Shown here one piece after another: positions 1-8,223 of a stretch of DNA of 48,731 nt. Below the pieces are notes generated by a model. That model worked only from the letters and a program-made list of their open reading frames with translations, was not told the DNA's origin and made no database searches. Numbering within the stretch: the first letter of the stretch is position 1; each line of letters starts with the position of its first letter. The stretch comes from Spirochaetota bacterium (GTDB taxonomy: Bacteria; Spirochaetota; Spirochaetia; SZUA-6). The DNA lies in NCBI GenBank assembly GCA_013151965.1, contig JAADHF010000046.1:1-48731 (forward strand). Direction: 5' to 3'. The position numbers were made by a program, and so were the translations under genes.

Positions 1-194
1 ATGAACTCTCATCGTCTATTGTTCTATATGTTGGCAAGACCATGACAATGCCTGTCAGAATATATCTTTCCGTGCTCGACGGACTGTTCGGGACTGCTTC
101 CGCTCTGGCCACTTTTCTTTTAGTGGCAACCGGTGTGGCCCTTTATATTGTAAACAGGTTTGTAGACCTCGGCAGAGATACTATTGTAGGTTAA
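1..194 (+). CDS. ABC transporter permease, C-terminal end only (partial)
   Basis: The window opens inside this gene; codons run from base 3 to a TAA at 192-194, giving the last 63 residues. The visible part starts ELSSIVLY, continues with the short cytoplasmic stretch VGKTMTMPVRIYLSVLDG, and has a last hydrophobic helix (ATFLLVATGVALYIVNRF) followed by a short tail. This is the usual ending of MetI-fold inner-membrane permeases of the spermidine/iron/aminoethylphosphonate transporter group. The substrate cannot be told from this fragment. It converges on the liv genes, with 61 bases between the stop codons and no clear terminator hairpin. Confidence 0.75.
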   Translation, partial: ELSSSIVLYVGKTMTMPVRIYLSVLDGLFGTASALATFLLVATGVALYIVNRFVDLGRDTIVG

Positions 195-255
195 GGGAGA
201 GGGTCCGGCTCGAAAAAAACACGCCTGAAAATACGGAACTCTGCTCATCTATTTA

Positions 256-1212
256 TTAGAATTTGGAAACCTGCCGCTCTTCACCCATAATACCCTTAGG
301 AAACCTGACGATTATAACTATCAGCAGAACACCGATAAGTACGTAACGAATAAAAGGTGCTCTTGTTGCAAAAGAAGCCGGGACTACTTTTGCGATTAAA
401 TAGGTACTCCATGACCATATCGCCCAGACAATCCATGCTCCGAGTATTCCTCCTTTGTTATTGCCGGTACCGCCGAGTGTCAGCATGGTCCATATAATGA
501 ATGTGCCGAAGAGGGCTTCGAAAACTCCCGGCTGTATTGCCGCCGAATAATGAGCGTATAAAGCTCCTCCTATACCCATTATCATGGCGCCGACAACAAG
601 TGACTGCATTTTAAAGAAAACTACGTTTTTACCATCGGCATTGGCCATAATTTCATCTTCACGAATGGCACGCAGAACTCTCCCCCACGGCGAACGAATA
701 CCCTTTTCCACGGCAATATAGATTACGGCAAGGAAGATAAGAACAATAACAAGATAAACGTAGCTGTAGTATTGAGGACTGACTAAATTATGGAGCGGCT
801 GAGGAAGACCGACAAGCCCCTGAGGACCATTGGCAAGCCACGACTCATTGTTAAAGAATATACGGATAGATTCCGCAATACCAAGTGTTGCGATTGCAAG
901 GTACCCTTCTCCGAGGCGAAGTGTAAGTGCACCGACTAAAATACTGACAAGTCCGGAGGCAATTGCGGCGGCTATAACGCCGACAAGAAAGGGCATGCCG
1001 AGGCCGAATGCCTGTGTAACGTAATTTGCAAGGGCGCCTGTGGGCATATGCATTGTAAACAGAGCGGAGGTGTATGCTCCGACAGCGAAAAAACCTGCAA
1101 TTCCAAAGTTTAAAAGTCCTGTATATCCCCACTGAACATTTAAACCCAGGACGAATATCGAATAGATCGTTGCCATTACTGCGAATGAGATGAAAAAGTT
1201 TAGTAGACCCAT
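256..1212 (-). CDS. livM: Branched-chain amino acid ABC transporter permease LivM
   Basis: A 318-residue inner-membrane permease of the LivM family, one of the two channel subunits of a branched-chain (or related hydrophobic) amino acid importer. Seen: about eight hydrophobic helices, the family signature GLNVQWGYTGLLNFGIAGFF near residue 25, and the conserved cytoplasmic loop RSPWGRVLRAIREDE near residue 175 that contacts the ATPases. Its ATG overlaps the livH stop by one base (TAATG), and an AGGAGG lies 8 bases upstream inside livH, so the two are translationally coupled. It is the last gene of livG-livF-livH-livM. Amide or urea transporters share this fold, so the exact substrate is inferred. 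Confidence 0.9.
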   Translation of the reverse strand: MGLLNFFISFAVMATIYSIFVLGLNVQWGYTGLLNFGIAGFFAVGAYTSALFTMHMPTGALANYVTQAFGLGMPFLVGVIAAAIASGLVSILVGALTLRLGEGYLAIATLGIAESIRIFFNNESWLANGPQGLVGLPQPLHNLVSPQYYSYVYLVIVLIFLAVIYIAVEKGIRSPWGRVLRAIREDEIMANADGKNVVFFKMQSLVVGAMIMGIGGALYAHYSAAIQPGVFEALFGTFIIWTMLTLGGTGNNKGGILGAWIVWAIWSWSTYLIAKVVPASFATRAPFIRYVLIGVLLIVIIVRFPKGIMGEERQVSKF

Positions 1213-2123
1213 TATGAATACCTCCTGCCAAGAATTCCTCTCGGTCTTACTATCAGAACAAGAATCATAATTATAAAGGCAACCGCAGGTTTATATGACG
1301 GAGCCATAAATGCCGTTGACATCTGCTGTGCAATACCGAGGACAAGTCCTCCTATGAGAGCTCCGGTAATGCTGCCCTGTCCTCCGAGAATAACGGCTGC
1401 AAAAAGAGGCATAAGAAAAATCCAGCCCATTTCCGGACGAAGCTGCGTTTCTATGCCGTACAAAACACCGGATATCGCTATAAGCAAACCTGCAATACCC
1501 CATGCCCAGATAAGCATTCTTTCGGTATTTATGCCCGATACCTGTGCAAGAGTAGGATTGTCGGCTAATGCTCTGAGTGCTTTGCCCATCTTGGTTTTGG
1601 ACAGAAAAAGATATACTACTGCAACAGAGAGCCATGAAATTATGACGATAAATATTTCATCCACTCTGAATTTAATTCCTATATTGTGAAGAATGATAGT
1701 CGGTCTCAGGCCCGTATTATAAAAATGAAAATCCGCACCCCAGATAATGTATATCGTACCTCGAAGTGCCCATGCGACACCGATAGAAGCAATAAATCCG
1801 GTGATCGAAGTTGCCCCTGCCTTTCTTAAGGGTTTATAAACCCAGCGGTCGATCAGAATTGCAAGTATTACGGATATCAGGATTGCGGGGATAAATGCTA
1901 CCAGAACACCCCAGCTGAAAGAAAAAGGACCTACGATGCCTTTTAAAATACCCATTTTATTGAATAAAGTTACAAAGAGAAGTGCGCTGTACGCTCCGGC
2001 AGTTATCTGGTCGCCATGAGCACAGTTAAAGAGATCCGTTATACCCCATATTAATGTTAATCCTACACTTCCCAAACCTATGATGCTGCCTAAAACTATT
2101 CCATATATTAATAACTCTAGCAT
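1212..2123 (-). CDS. livH: Branched-chain amino acid ABC transporter permease LivH
   Basis: A 303-residue hydrophobic protein of the LivH family. The N-terminal GLGSVGLTLIWGITDLFNCAHGD signature (around residues 16-38; typical form GLxLixGvxgxiNfAHG) is clear, as is the coupling-helix region KTKMGKALRALADNPTLAQVSGIN near residue 176. It pairs with LivM to form the membrane channel. The gene begins one base after the livF stop; its GGGAGGT ribosome site lies within the end of livF, so expression is coupled. The substrate is inferred from the family. Confidence 0.92.
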   Translation of the reverse strand: MLELLIYGIVLGSIIGLGSVGLTLIWGITDLFNCAHGDQITAGAYSALLFVTLFNKMGILKGIVGPFSFSWGVLVAFIPAILISVILAILIDRWVYKPLRKAGATSITGFIASIGVAWALRGTIYIIWGADFHFYNTGLRPTIILHNIGIKFRVDEIFIVIISWLSVAVVYLFLSKTKMGKALRALADNPTLAQVSGINTERMLIWAWGIAGLLIAISGVLYGIETQLRPEMGWIFLMPLFAAVILGGQGSITGALIGGLVLGIAQQMSTAFMAPSYKPAVAFIIMILVLIVRPRGILGRRYS

Positions 2124-2124
2124 G

Positions 2125-2826
2125 TTACCTCCCTAGATAGAGTCTGCCGATTTCTTCGTTATTCCTCAGTTCTTCTGCGCTTCCTTCCGCTTTATTTTCT
2201 CCGCCTTCTATGATATAGGCTTTATCAGCGGCGCTTAAGGCCTGTGCATTCTGTTCTACGAGTAAGACTGTAACACCTTGTTTGTTTAATGCGGCAATTC
2301 GCTCGAAAATATGATCGACTAAAACCGGTGCAAGCCCTGTCGAGGGTTCGTCGAGGAGCAGTACTTCCGGATTTACCATTAAGGCGCGTCCGATGGCAAG
2401 CATCTGCCGCATACCCCCGCTAAGCTCTCCCGCACTGCTCTTTCTTCTGTCTGTCAGGCTCGGAAAGAATTCAAAGATCTCTTCCATCCTTAAACGCCAG
2501 TCGTCTTCCCTGGTAAATGCTCCCATCTCGAGATTTTCCTGGACAGTCAGTGTGGGAAAGATATTTCCTTCCTGAGGAACGTAACATATACCTTTTTTAG
2601 TCATTTTCTCCGGCGGAGTACCCGAAATATCACTTCCTTTAAAAAGTACCTGTCCCTGTGTCGGTTTTACAACTCCGAATATGGTTCGGAGAAGAGTTGT
2701 TTTTCCGGCTCCATTGGGACCCAAAAGTGCGATTATTTTACCGTCTTCTATGTTAAGAGAAACCCCATGCAGAACTTCCATGCTGCCGTAACCTGATACT
2801 ATGTTTTCCAGCTGCAATATGCTCAT
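2125..2826 (-). CDS. livF: Branched-chain amino acid ABC transporter ATPase LivF
   Basis: A 233-residue ABC ATPase. Walker A is GPNGAGKTT (about residue 36), the signature is LSGGMRQ, and Walker B is VLLLDEPSTGL. The C-terminus GRLYLGR is typical of LivF. It energises import together with LivG. Its ATG overlaps the livG stop by four bases (ATGA-type overlap), which couples translation of the two ATPases. No binding-protein gene (livJ/livK) lies beside the cluster. Confidence 0.93.
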   Translation of the reverse strand: MSILQLENIVSGYGSMEVLHGVSLNIEDGKIIALLGPNGAGKTTLLRTIFGVVKPTQGQVLFKGSDISGTPPEKMTKKGICYVPQEGNIFPTLTVQENLEMGAFTREDDWRLRMEEIFEFFPSLTDRRKSSAGELSGGMRQMLAIGRALMVNPEVLLLDEPSTGLAPVLVDHIFERIAALNKQGVTVLLVEQNAQALSAADKAYIIEGGENKAEGSAEELRNNEEIGRLYLGR

Positions 2827-3602
2827 TTCTTTGAACCTCCAAGATATACTTCCAGTACTTCCGGGTTATTTGCAACCTCATCCGGAGTTCCTTCTGCCAG
2901 TTTTTTGCCCCAATCCATTACAATTATCGGATTGCATATATCCATAACAAGTTCCATTTCATGTCCGATTAATAATACTGTGATATTCTGATTATCTACC
3001 AGACTTCTTATTCTTGCCGCAAGAGTTTTACGCTCTGTCGGGTTAACTCCGGCTCCGGGCTCATCGAAAAGTATCATTTCCGCACCGGCCATCATTGTCC
3101 GGCCGAGTTCTAAAAGTCTCTTCTGCCCGCCGGAAAGATTGCCTGCAAATTCATCTTTAAGGTGTAACAGGCCCACTGATTCGAGAATGGATAATGCCTT
3201 GTCCCTGTTTTTTATTTCTTCCCGCCTGACCACACCGGGCATAAACCAGGTTTTTAAAAGGTTTTCGCCGCTTTGGTCCGGCGGAACAAGCATCAGGTTC
3301 TCCAGTACCGTCATGAGCTTAAGTTCACGGCTTATCTGAAAGGTACGGCATAAACCTTTATGAAAAGTTTGATGAAGTGATAAACCGTTTATTCTTTCTC
3401 CCTTATAGAGAATATCCCCTTCATCAGGTTTATAAAAACCGGTGATAAGATTAAATGTCGTTGTCTTGCCGGCTCCATTGGCACCTATGAGTCCTGTTAT
3501 ACGGTTCGGATAGACATCGAAGGAGACTCCATCTACAGCTTTTACACCGCCAAAATACTTACGCACATTGCGCAATGACAGAATGGGTTCACTCGTTTTC
3601 AA
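2823..3602 (-). CDS. livG: Branched-chain amino acid ABC transporter ATPase LivG
   Basis: A 259-residue ABC ATPase and the first gene of the liv operon. Walker A is GANGAGKTTTFN, the signature is LSGGQKR, Walker B is MILFDEPGAGVNP, and the LivG-specific insert is present (GLCRTFQ...LMTVLENLMLV). The GAGVNP after Walker B is characteristic of LivG. The start is TTG at 3602-3600, supported by AAGGAG seven bases upstream; no ATG fits as well. A strong promoter (TTGACC, 17 bp, TATAAT at 3671-3643) lies about 40 bases upstream. Confidence 0.93.
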   Translation of the reverse strand: MKTSEPILSLRNVRKYFGGVKAVDGVSFDVYPNRITGLIGANGAGKTTTFNLITGFYKPDEGDILYKGERINGLSLHQTFHKGLCRTFQISRELKLMTVLENLMLVPPDQSGENLLKTWFMPGVVRREEIKNRDKALSILESVGLLHLKDEFAGNLSGGQKRLLELGRTMMAGAEMILFDEPGAGVNPTERKTLAARIRSLVDNQNITVLLIGHEMELVMDICNPIIVMDWGKKLAEGTPDEVANNPEVLEVYLGGSKK

Positions 3603-3642
3603 CTACTATCTCCTTATAGGGTAATGAAAAATGTATTTTGTG

Positions 3643-3671
3643 ATTATAGCAGTAGTTATTGAAGCGGTCAA
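3643..3671 (-). promoter_or_regulatory. sigma70 promoter of the liv operon
   Basis: Read on the minus strand: TTGACC at 3671-3666, a 17-base spacer, then a perfect TATAAT at 3648-3643. The predicted transcript starts near 3636 and has a leader of about 35 bases with AAGGAG before the TTG start of livG. No operator or attenuator is obvious. Confidence 0.8.
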
Positions 3672-3727
3672 TAAAGAAAATTTATTTTGAAATTATTCAC
3701 GGTCATACTTAAAGTTATACCGGTTAA

Positions 3728-3801
3728 AAGCCAGAAGTGGGACTTGAACCCACGACCTGCTCATTACGAGTGAGCTGCTCTGCCACTGAGCTATCCTGGC
3801 T
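3728..3801 (-). tRNA. tRNA-Thr (anticodon CGU)
   Basis: Read on the minus strand, the acceptor arm AGCCAGG (3801-3795) pairs with TCTGGCT with one G-U pair. The D stem is GCTC/GAGC, and the anticodon stem GCTCA/TGAGC closes the loop CTCGTAA, giving anticodon CGT, which reads ACG (Thr). The T arm is GTGGG-TTCAAGT-CCCAC. CCA is not encoded. All stems are intact. Confidence 0.93.
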
Positions 3802-3811
3802 GTAGAATGGA

Positions 3812-3840
3812 AGATTACAGTAATACAATGAAAAAATCAA
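3812..3840 (-). promoter_or_regulatory. sigma70 promoter of tRNA-Thr
   Basis: Minus strand: TTGATT at 3840-3835, a 17-base spacer, TAATCT at 3817-3812. The predicted start is just upstream of the tRNA 5' end. Confidence 0.6.
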
Positions 3841-3883
3841 GAGAAAAACTTTTCACAATAACGCCTATGGTAACAGAGTTCTC

Positions 3884-3911
3884 TAATAATTATTTCCGGG
3901 CTAACCGATAA
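3884..3911 (+). promoter_or_regulatory. sigma28-like promoter of the flg operon
   Basis: TAAT at 3884-3887, a 16-base spacer, and ACCGATAA at 3904-3911. The -10 matches the flagellar sigma28 consensus GCCGATAA at 7 of 8 positions; the -35 is weaker and the spacer is one base longer than ideal. A second CCGATAAT occurs before the 48496 operon. The predicted start is about 25 bases upstream of flgF. Confidence 0.5.
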
Positions 3912-3943
3912 TAGAGTGTGGGATACATATACGGAGGACATGA

Positions 3944-4792
3944 TTGATTAGAGGTTTATACACCGGGGCAAGCGGTATGGTAGTGGAAATGCATCGTATG
4001 GATACGATAGCCAATAATCTTGCCAATGTTAATCTGACAGGATACAAGAGGGATACATCTATTCAGAAGGCTTTCCCCGAACTTCTGTTACGCAGAATGA
4101 ATGATAACGGTGTTTATAATTTCCCGTTCGGTTCTGTGGATACAGCACCTATCGTCGGAAAACTGGGAACAGGCGTGGAACAGAATGAGGTTTATACGGT
4201 TTTTACTCAGGGCCCGATGAAAGAAACGGGTAATGATTTTGATCTTGCCCTGGAGGGGAAGGGCTTTTTCTCCGTGCAGACCGGTCAGGGAGAAAGGTAT
4301 ACCCGTAATGGAACGTTTCTTATTAACCGCGATGGATACCTTGTAACCAAAACAGGTGATTATGTACTGGGAGAAAAGGGTCCGGTTAAGCTTAAAAAGA
4401 ATAATTTTGTAGTGGACCAGGACGGCAAGATATATCAGAATGCAAAGTTTTCGGGAGATGCCGGCAGGCTTGTTTCTCTGGAAGAAAATCAATGGGAGAA
4501 TATGGAACTTGTGGACAGGCTTAAAGTCGTTGACTTTAAAAGAGAACGTTATCTTAAGAAAATGGGAAACTCATACTGGAATTCCGCACGCGAATCCGGT
4601 AAAGCGGAAATAATACCGGATAATAAAAGACCGAAGGTGCGTCAGGGCTTTTTAGAGGGCGCTAATGTAAATCCGGTAACGGAAATGGTTAAGATGATAG
4701 AAGTGAATCGAAGCTATGAAGCTAATCAGAAGCTTATTCAGAGTGAAGATGCACTATTGGGAAAACTTATTAATGATGCTGTTAAGGTGTAA
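3944..4792 (+). CDS. flgF: Flagellar basal-body rod protein FlgF (FlhO-like)
   Basis: A 282-residue rod protein. It has the N-terminal flagellar rod signature (MIRGLYTGASGM...MDTIANNLANVNLTGYKRD), a central D1-like part with LEGKGFFSV, and the C-terminal FlgE/F/G tail (QGFLEGANVNPVTEMVKMIEVNRSYEANQKLIQ). The start is TTG at 3944, six bases after GGAGG (3933-3937). An ATG at 3940 sits in a better-looking place but reaches a stop after three codons, so it is a decoy. First gene of flgF-flgG-flgA-flgI-flgJ. In spirochaetes this rod lies entirely in the periplasm. Confidence 0.92.
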   Translation: MIRGLYTGASGMVVEMHRMDTIANNLANVNLTGYKRDTSIQKAFPELLLRRMNDNGVYNFPFGSVDTAPIVGKLGTGVEQNEVYTVFTQGPMKETGNDFDLALEGKGFFSVQTGQGERYTRNGTFLINRDGYLVTKTGDYVLGEKGPVKLKKNNFVVDQDGKIYQNAKFSGDAGRLVSLEENQWENMELVDRLKVVDFKRERYLKKMGNSYWNSARESGKAEIIPDNKRPKVRQGFLEGANVNPVTEMVKMIEVNRSYEANQKLIQSEDALLGKLINDAVKV

Positions 4793-4807
4793 CGGAGGTA
4801 ATAAAAA

Positions 4808-5602
4808 ATGATGAGATCATTATGGACTGCTGCTTCGGGAATGACCGGACAGCAGTTTAATATAGATACAATTGCGAATAATCTTGCGAATGTTAATACA
4901 ACCGGTTTTAAACAGAACCGGCCCGATTTTGAGGACCTGCTGTACCAGACGATCAGGGTAGCCGGTACGCCGGCTACCGAAGTCACTCTGGTACCGGTCG
5001 GAGTACAGGTGGGGCACGGTGTAAGACCTGCCGCTACTCAGAAGATATTTACACAGGGTGCACTGCAGTCCACAGGCAATGTTTCTGACATGGCAATAGA
5101 AGGAGAAGGTTTTTTCCGGGTACTGCTATACGACGGGACATACGGATATACACGCGACGGATCATTTAAAATAGATTCTAACGGACAAATTGTTAATTCG
5201 AATGGTTACAGATTAATGCCTGAAGTTATCCTTCCGGAAGGATTCATAAGGGATACACTTACAATATCCCAGGACGGAAGGATAACTGTAAAGGTTGCCG
5301 GCAGCGATAATCCGGTGGAAGCCGGACAGCTGGCTGTTTACAGATTCGTTAACCCGGCGGGTCTCCAGGCAGCAGGTGAAAATATACTGAAGAGGACCAA
5401 TGCCTCCGGGGATGCGATAGGGGGAAGACCCGGATTTGACGGCATGGGGAAAGTTGTACAGAAATTCCTGGAAATGTCCAATGTATCCGCCGTAAAAGAA
5501 ATGGTAAATATGATAGTTGCACAAAGAGCATACGAATTAAACTCCAAGGCTATTCAGACATCCGATTCGATGCTTGCTACTGCAAATAACCTTAAAAGGT
5601 AA
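4808..5602 (+). CDS. flgG: Flagellar distal rod protein FlgG
   Basis: A 264-residue distal rod protein. The N-terminus MMRSLWTAASGM...IDTIANNLANVNTTGFKQNR, the GHGVRP...TQKIFTQGALQSTGN segment and the tail FLEMSNVSAVKEMVNMIVAQRAYELNSKAIQTSDSML are all FlgG hallmarks, and the length is normal. It starts 15 bases after flgF with a GGAGG site. It polymerises on the proximal rod and supports the hook. Confidence 0.95.
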   Translation: MMRSLWTAASGMTGQQFNIDTIANNLANVNTTGFKQNRPDFEDLLYQTIRVAGTPATEVTLVPVGVQVGHGVRPAATQKIFTQGALQSTGNVSDMAIEGEGFFRVLLYDGTYGYTRDGSFKIDSNGQIVNSNGYRLMPEVILPEGFIRDTLTISQDGRITVKVAGSDNPVEAGQLAVYRFVNPAGLQAAGENILKRTNASGDAIGGRPGFDGMGKVVQKFLEMSNVSAVKEMVNMIVAQRAYELNSKAIQTSDSMLATANNLKR

Positions 5603-5614
5603 TGAGTAATCCTG

Positions 5615-6619
5615 ATGATAAAAAGCCGAAAGGTAATGATTTCACTTTTTATCCTGGTTTCTCTGATAAATAGTGCAGGCGCTGTTTATGCGGGCGGGGC
5701 TGTGGTGTATCTTAAACAATACCTCGCCGTACAAAATAATGAAATTACGGCAAAAAGTATTTTAAGGAGCAAAGTTTTAGATTCGGATACTGCCGCTGCT
5801 CTGCAAAGAGCTGTTATTCTTAATGTTTACGGCGGAGCAGTGATTTATCCTGTAAAGACTTTGTACAGATTGTTGCAAAATACTATTCCGGAACCTTTAA
5901 GTTTGGTAGGTGATAAAATTATCATATTTCGTGATACTGTGCTGGATAATATAGACAGAGAGACTTTTCTTTCGGTAGCGGATGCACTCTGGCGGAAATA
6001 TGGGATGAAAGACGGAAAATTGGAATTCGAACTTAAAAGGGACAGCGGTTTTAAGGGAAATGTAAAAGAAGCAGCCGGGCATGAAGTTACAGGATCGAAA
6101 CAAGAGATCGATATTGTCGGTTATTCGGATAAACCGCTTAAATGTATGATATATATTAAGTACAGGAGTAAAGATAATAATAAACAGCTTCAAAAATATT
6201 ATGCGGATATAAAAAGGTTTATTCCTGTTGCATATGCGGTTAAGACGATCCGTGCCGGTGAATTGCTTTCCGGTAAAAGCGTGGAATATAGAGATAAAGA
6301 AGTTGACAAACTGAGCGGAGGAATGTTTTACAGAACTTTTGCAACTTCCGGAGAAAATCTGACAGGTTACAGGGCGTCTGCAGTTATAAATTCGGGAGAA
6401 CCCATACTGAAGCGGAATATCAAACCATACAGAGCGGTTCGGAGCGGAGAACGGATAAGTATTAATTTTATCGGCAGAGGTATTAAGGTGACTATGAAAG
6501 GATATGCATTAAGTGCAGGAGGAATAAATACAGAAGTCCGTGTAAAACCGTATGAATCGCGGAATATTTTCCGGGGTATCGTTAAAGATAAAGGAGTGGT
6601 CGATGTTGCCCTTCCGTAG
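5615..6619 (+). CDS. flgA: Flagellar P-ring assembly chaperone FlgA
   Basis: A 334-residue exported protein. A signal peptide (residues 1-27, positively charged start, hydrophobic core, ending AVYAGG) is followed by a poorly conserved region and a C-terminal SAF-type domain: AVKTIRAGELLSGKSVEYRDKE, then GEPILKRNIKPYRAVRSGERISI, then GRGIKVTMKGYALSAGGINTEVRVKP. That is the periplasmic chaperone that helps FlgI form the P ring. It follows flgG by 12 bases with only a weak ribosome site and overlaps flgI by 17 bases. Confidence 0.88.
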   Translation: MIKSRKVMISLFILVSLINSAGAVYAGGAVVYLKQYLAVQNNEITAKSILRSKVLDSDTAAALQRAVILNVYGGAVIYPVKTLYRLLQNTIPEPLSLVGDKIIIFRDTVLDNIDRETFLSVADALWRKYGMKDGKLEFELKRDSGFKGNVKEAAGHEVTGSKQEIDIVGYSDKPLKCMIYIKYRSKDNNKQLQKYYADIKRFIPVAYAVKTIRAGELLSGKSVEYRDKEVDKLSGGMFYRTFATSGENLTGYRASAVINSGEPILKRNIKPYRAVRSGERISINFIGRGIKVTMKGYALSAGGINTEVRVKPYESRNIFRGIVKDKGVVDVALP

Positions 6620-7616
6620 ATATTTATATTTAATTCCGGTTGTCCTGTTCTTTTTAGGTAAAATAGTAATTGCGGATGCTGCTCCGACTGTACGCATAAA
6701 AGATATAGGATATATAGAAGGAATACGTGAAAATCAGCTTATCGGAATAGGGCTTGTAACCGGTCTTGCCGGAAAAGGCGATTCCTCCAATTCCGAGATG
6801 CTGAAAAAATCAATCTCGAATATATTAAACAATTTTGGTTTTAAGATTAATCCGGCAGATGTTAAAAGCAAGAACAGTGCGGTTGTAATGGTAACAGCGG
6901 AAGTTCCCGCATTTGTAAGGCCCGGCGACCGGATTAATATAAATATATCCAGTATAGCCGATGCAAGAAGCCTGGAGGGAGGCATATTACTGCAGACACC
7001 TCTTAAAGGTGCAAACGGTGCAGTTTATGGTATCGCACAGGGTAAATTAGAGGTTTTTAAGAATCAAAAAACCTCAGGGAAAATTCATGGTGGTGCCATA
7101 ATGGAGAAAAAGATAATTTCTCAGTTTTTTAATGACGGTTTAATTTCCATAGTATTGAGAAACCCTGATTTTATTACATCCAATACGGTTGCGGTAGCAA
7201 TAAAGAAGAAATATCCCGGTCTCGATGTCAGGTCACGTGATGCATCGATGATCGAGGTGAAAGTTCCTGATATTAAGAAGAATGATCTTGTAGGCTTTAT
7301 TGCATCGATCCAATCGGTTCAGGTTAAGCCTGATACTTCCGGAAAAGTAGTAATAGATGAAGATTCCGGTGTTATAATAATGGGTGAGAATGTAAGAATA
7401 GGAAAAGTAGCAGTTTCTTATAAATCGGCGAAGATTACGGTCGGATATTCCGGGGGCAATAGAAAAGATGTGCCCTTTGTAATCGAAGAAACGACAACAG
7501 TAAATGATTTTGTAGATACGCTTAAGACAATAGGCCTAAAAGCGGATGCCGTCATATCAATATTAAAAGCAATCGACAGGGCAGGTGCTCTGTACGGTGA
7601 ACTGATCATAATGTAG
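6603..7616 (+). CDS. flgI: Flagellar P-ring protein FlgI
   Basis: About 337 residues. The reading frame is open further upstream, but the start is placed at ATG 6603 because AAGGAG lies just before it and the protein then begins with a proper signal peptide (MLPFRRYLYLIPVVLFFLG...ADA). The mature protein shows the FlgI core: RIKDIGYIEGIRENQLIGIGLVTGLAGKGDS, then FVRPGDRININISSIADARSLEGG, and the C-terminal tail TVNDFVDTLKTIGLKADAVISILKAIDRAGALYGELIIM. The overlap with flgA couples ring protein and chaperone. There is no L-ring gene flgH here, as expected for periplasmic flagella. Confidence 0.93.
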   Translation: MLPFRRYLYLIPVVLFFLGKIVIADAAPTVRIKDIGYIEGIRENQLIGIGLVTGLAGKGDSSNSEMLKKSISNILNNFGFKINPADVKSKNSAVVMVTAEVPAFVRPGDRININISSIADARSLEGGILLQTPLKGANGAVYGIAQGKLEVFKNQKTSGKIHGGAIMEKKIISQFFNDGLISIVLRNPDFITSNTVAVAIKKKYPGLDVRSRDASMIEVKVPDIKKNDLVGFIASIQSVQVKPDTSGKVVIDEDSGVIIMGENVRIGKVAVSYKSAKITVGYSGGNRKDVPFVIEETTTVNDFVDTLKTIGLKADAVISILKAIDRAGALYGELIIM

Positions 7617-7632
7617 GGAAGGTTAAAAAAAA

Positions 7633-7983
7633 ATGAATTTGACAACGGGCTATAATCAAATCGGCCGGATTAAAATTAACAATAACACTGCTCACAGCGG
7701 CAGTCATATCAATAAAAACAGCAAACTTTACAAAACAAGTGTGGAATTCGAAGCCATTTTCATAAAACAAATGTTAAATGCAATGAAAAAGACCGTGCAT
7801 AAAACAGGGTTAATGGAAGGAGGCTTCGCCGAAAATATTTTCGAGGACATGCTTTATGATAAGTATGCCCAAAAAATGGCGGAAACGGGTGATTTCGGTC
7901 TTGCCACAACTCTGTATAAACAACTTTCGGCCTCGAAAACATTGGCGGCATCGGTTTACAGACAGAACGGTAACAACCTGTAA
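7633..7983 (+). CDS. flgJ: FlgJ N-terminal-type rod-binding protein (no muramidase domain)
   Basis: A 116-residue protein matching only the rod-binding half of FlgJ: FEAIFIKQMLNAMKKTVHKTGLMEGGFAENIFEDMLYDKYAQKMAETGDFGLATTLYKQL. The glucosaminidase half of the enterobacterial protein is missing, so peptidoglycan cutting for the rod must come from another enzyme. It begins 17 bases after flgI and is the last gene of the operon. Single-domain FlgJ is common in spirochaetes and alphaproteobacteria. Confidence 0.85.
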   Translation: MNLTTGYNQIGRIKINNNTAHSGSHINKNSKLYKTSVEFEAIFIKQMLNAMKKTVHKTGLMEGGFAENIFEDMLYDKYAQKMAETGDFGLATTLYKQLSASKTLAASVYRQNGNNL

Positions 7984-8071
7984 CCCGAATATCTATCCTT
8001 ATATCCGGTCGTTCTTTCCAATACCGGGCTAATAGTCATTAATTTTATATAATTTTGTAAATATTATTCCG

Positions 8072-8102
8072 GTAAACTGTATAAAAAAGTTTACAGTATA
8101 GA
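8072..8102. promoter_or_regulatory. Inverted repeat upstream of the sigma54 promoter (candidate enhancer site)
   Basis: GTAAACT (8072-8078) and AGTTTAC (8088-8094) form a 7-bp inverted repeat; the outer words read ACTGTATAAAAAA and ACAGTATA. The centre is about 129 bp upstream of the predicted sigma54 start, a normal distance for an enhancer-binding activator. It is not followed by a T tract, so a terminator for flgJ is unlikely. A similar word occurs upstream of the hsp20 sigma54 promoter. Confidence 0.4.
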
Positions 8103-8185
8103 GTTTAGAATATAAGATTATTTTAATATAATGTGTAACATCTTATAATATATACAATTAAAAATTTTTAGATAGAACGTTATAA

Positions 8186-8201
8186 TGGCACGGTATTTGC
8201 T
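8186..8201 (+). promoter_or_regulatory. sigma54 (RpoN) -24/-12 promoter of the RpoS-like gene
   Basis: TGGCACGGTATTTGCT at 8186-8201 matches the -24/-12 consensus TGGCACG-N4-TTGCW essentially perfectly. GG (8187-8188) and GC (8199-8200) are separated by exactly 10 bases. The predicted start is near 8211-8212, so the leader would be only about 12 bases and would begin at the GGAGGG ribosome site. In Borrelia burgdorferi rpoS is also driven from a -24/-12 promoter. Confidence 0.88.
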
Positions 8202-8223
8202 TGTATATTCTGGAGGGATACGA

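Larger units (their letters stand above)
3603..3943. other. Intergenic region between livG and flgF
   Basis: This 341-base divergent region holds the liv promoter (3643-3671, minus), tRNA-Thr (3728-3801, minus), the tRNA promoter (3812-3840, minus) and a sigma28-like promoter plus ribosome site for flgF (3884-3937, plus). The tRNA points toward livG with no clear terminator between them, so read-through is possible. Confidence 0.8.

Noticed and set aside
3940-3951. ATG at 3940 as the flgF start
   Set aside because: It reaches a stop after three codons; the TTG at 3944 gives the conserved FlgF N-terminus with good spacing to GGAGG.
8072-8094. Terminator for the flg operon
   Set aside because: The stem is AT-rich and is not followed by a T tract; its position relative to the sigma54 promoter fits a regulatory site better.
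8185-8223. Upstream start for the sigma factor (MARYLLVYSGGIR...)
   Set aside because: This start lies within the -24/-12 element, has no ribosome site, and the extension does not resemble sigma region 1; the ATG at 8224 follows GGAGGG.
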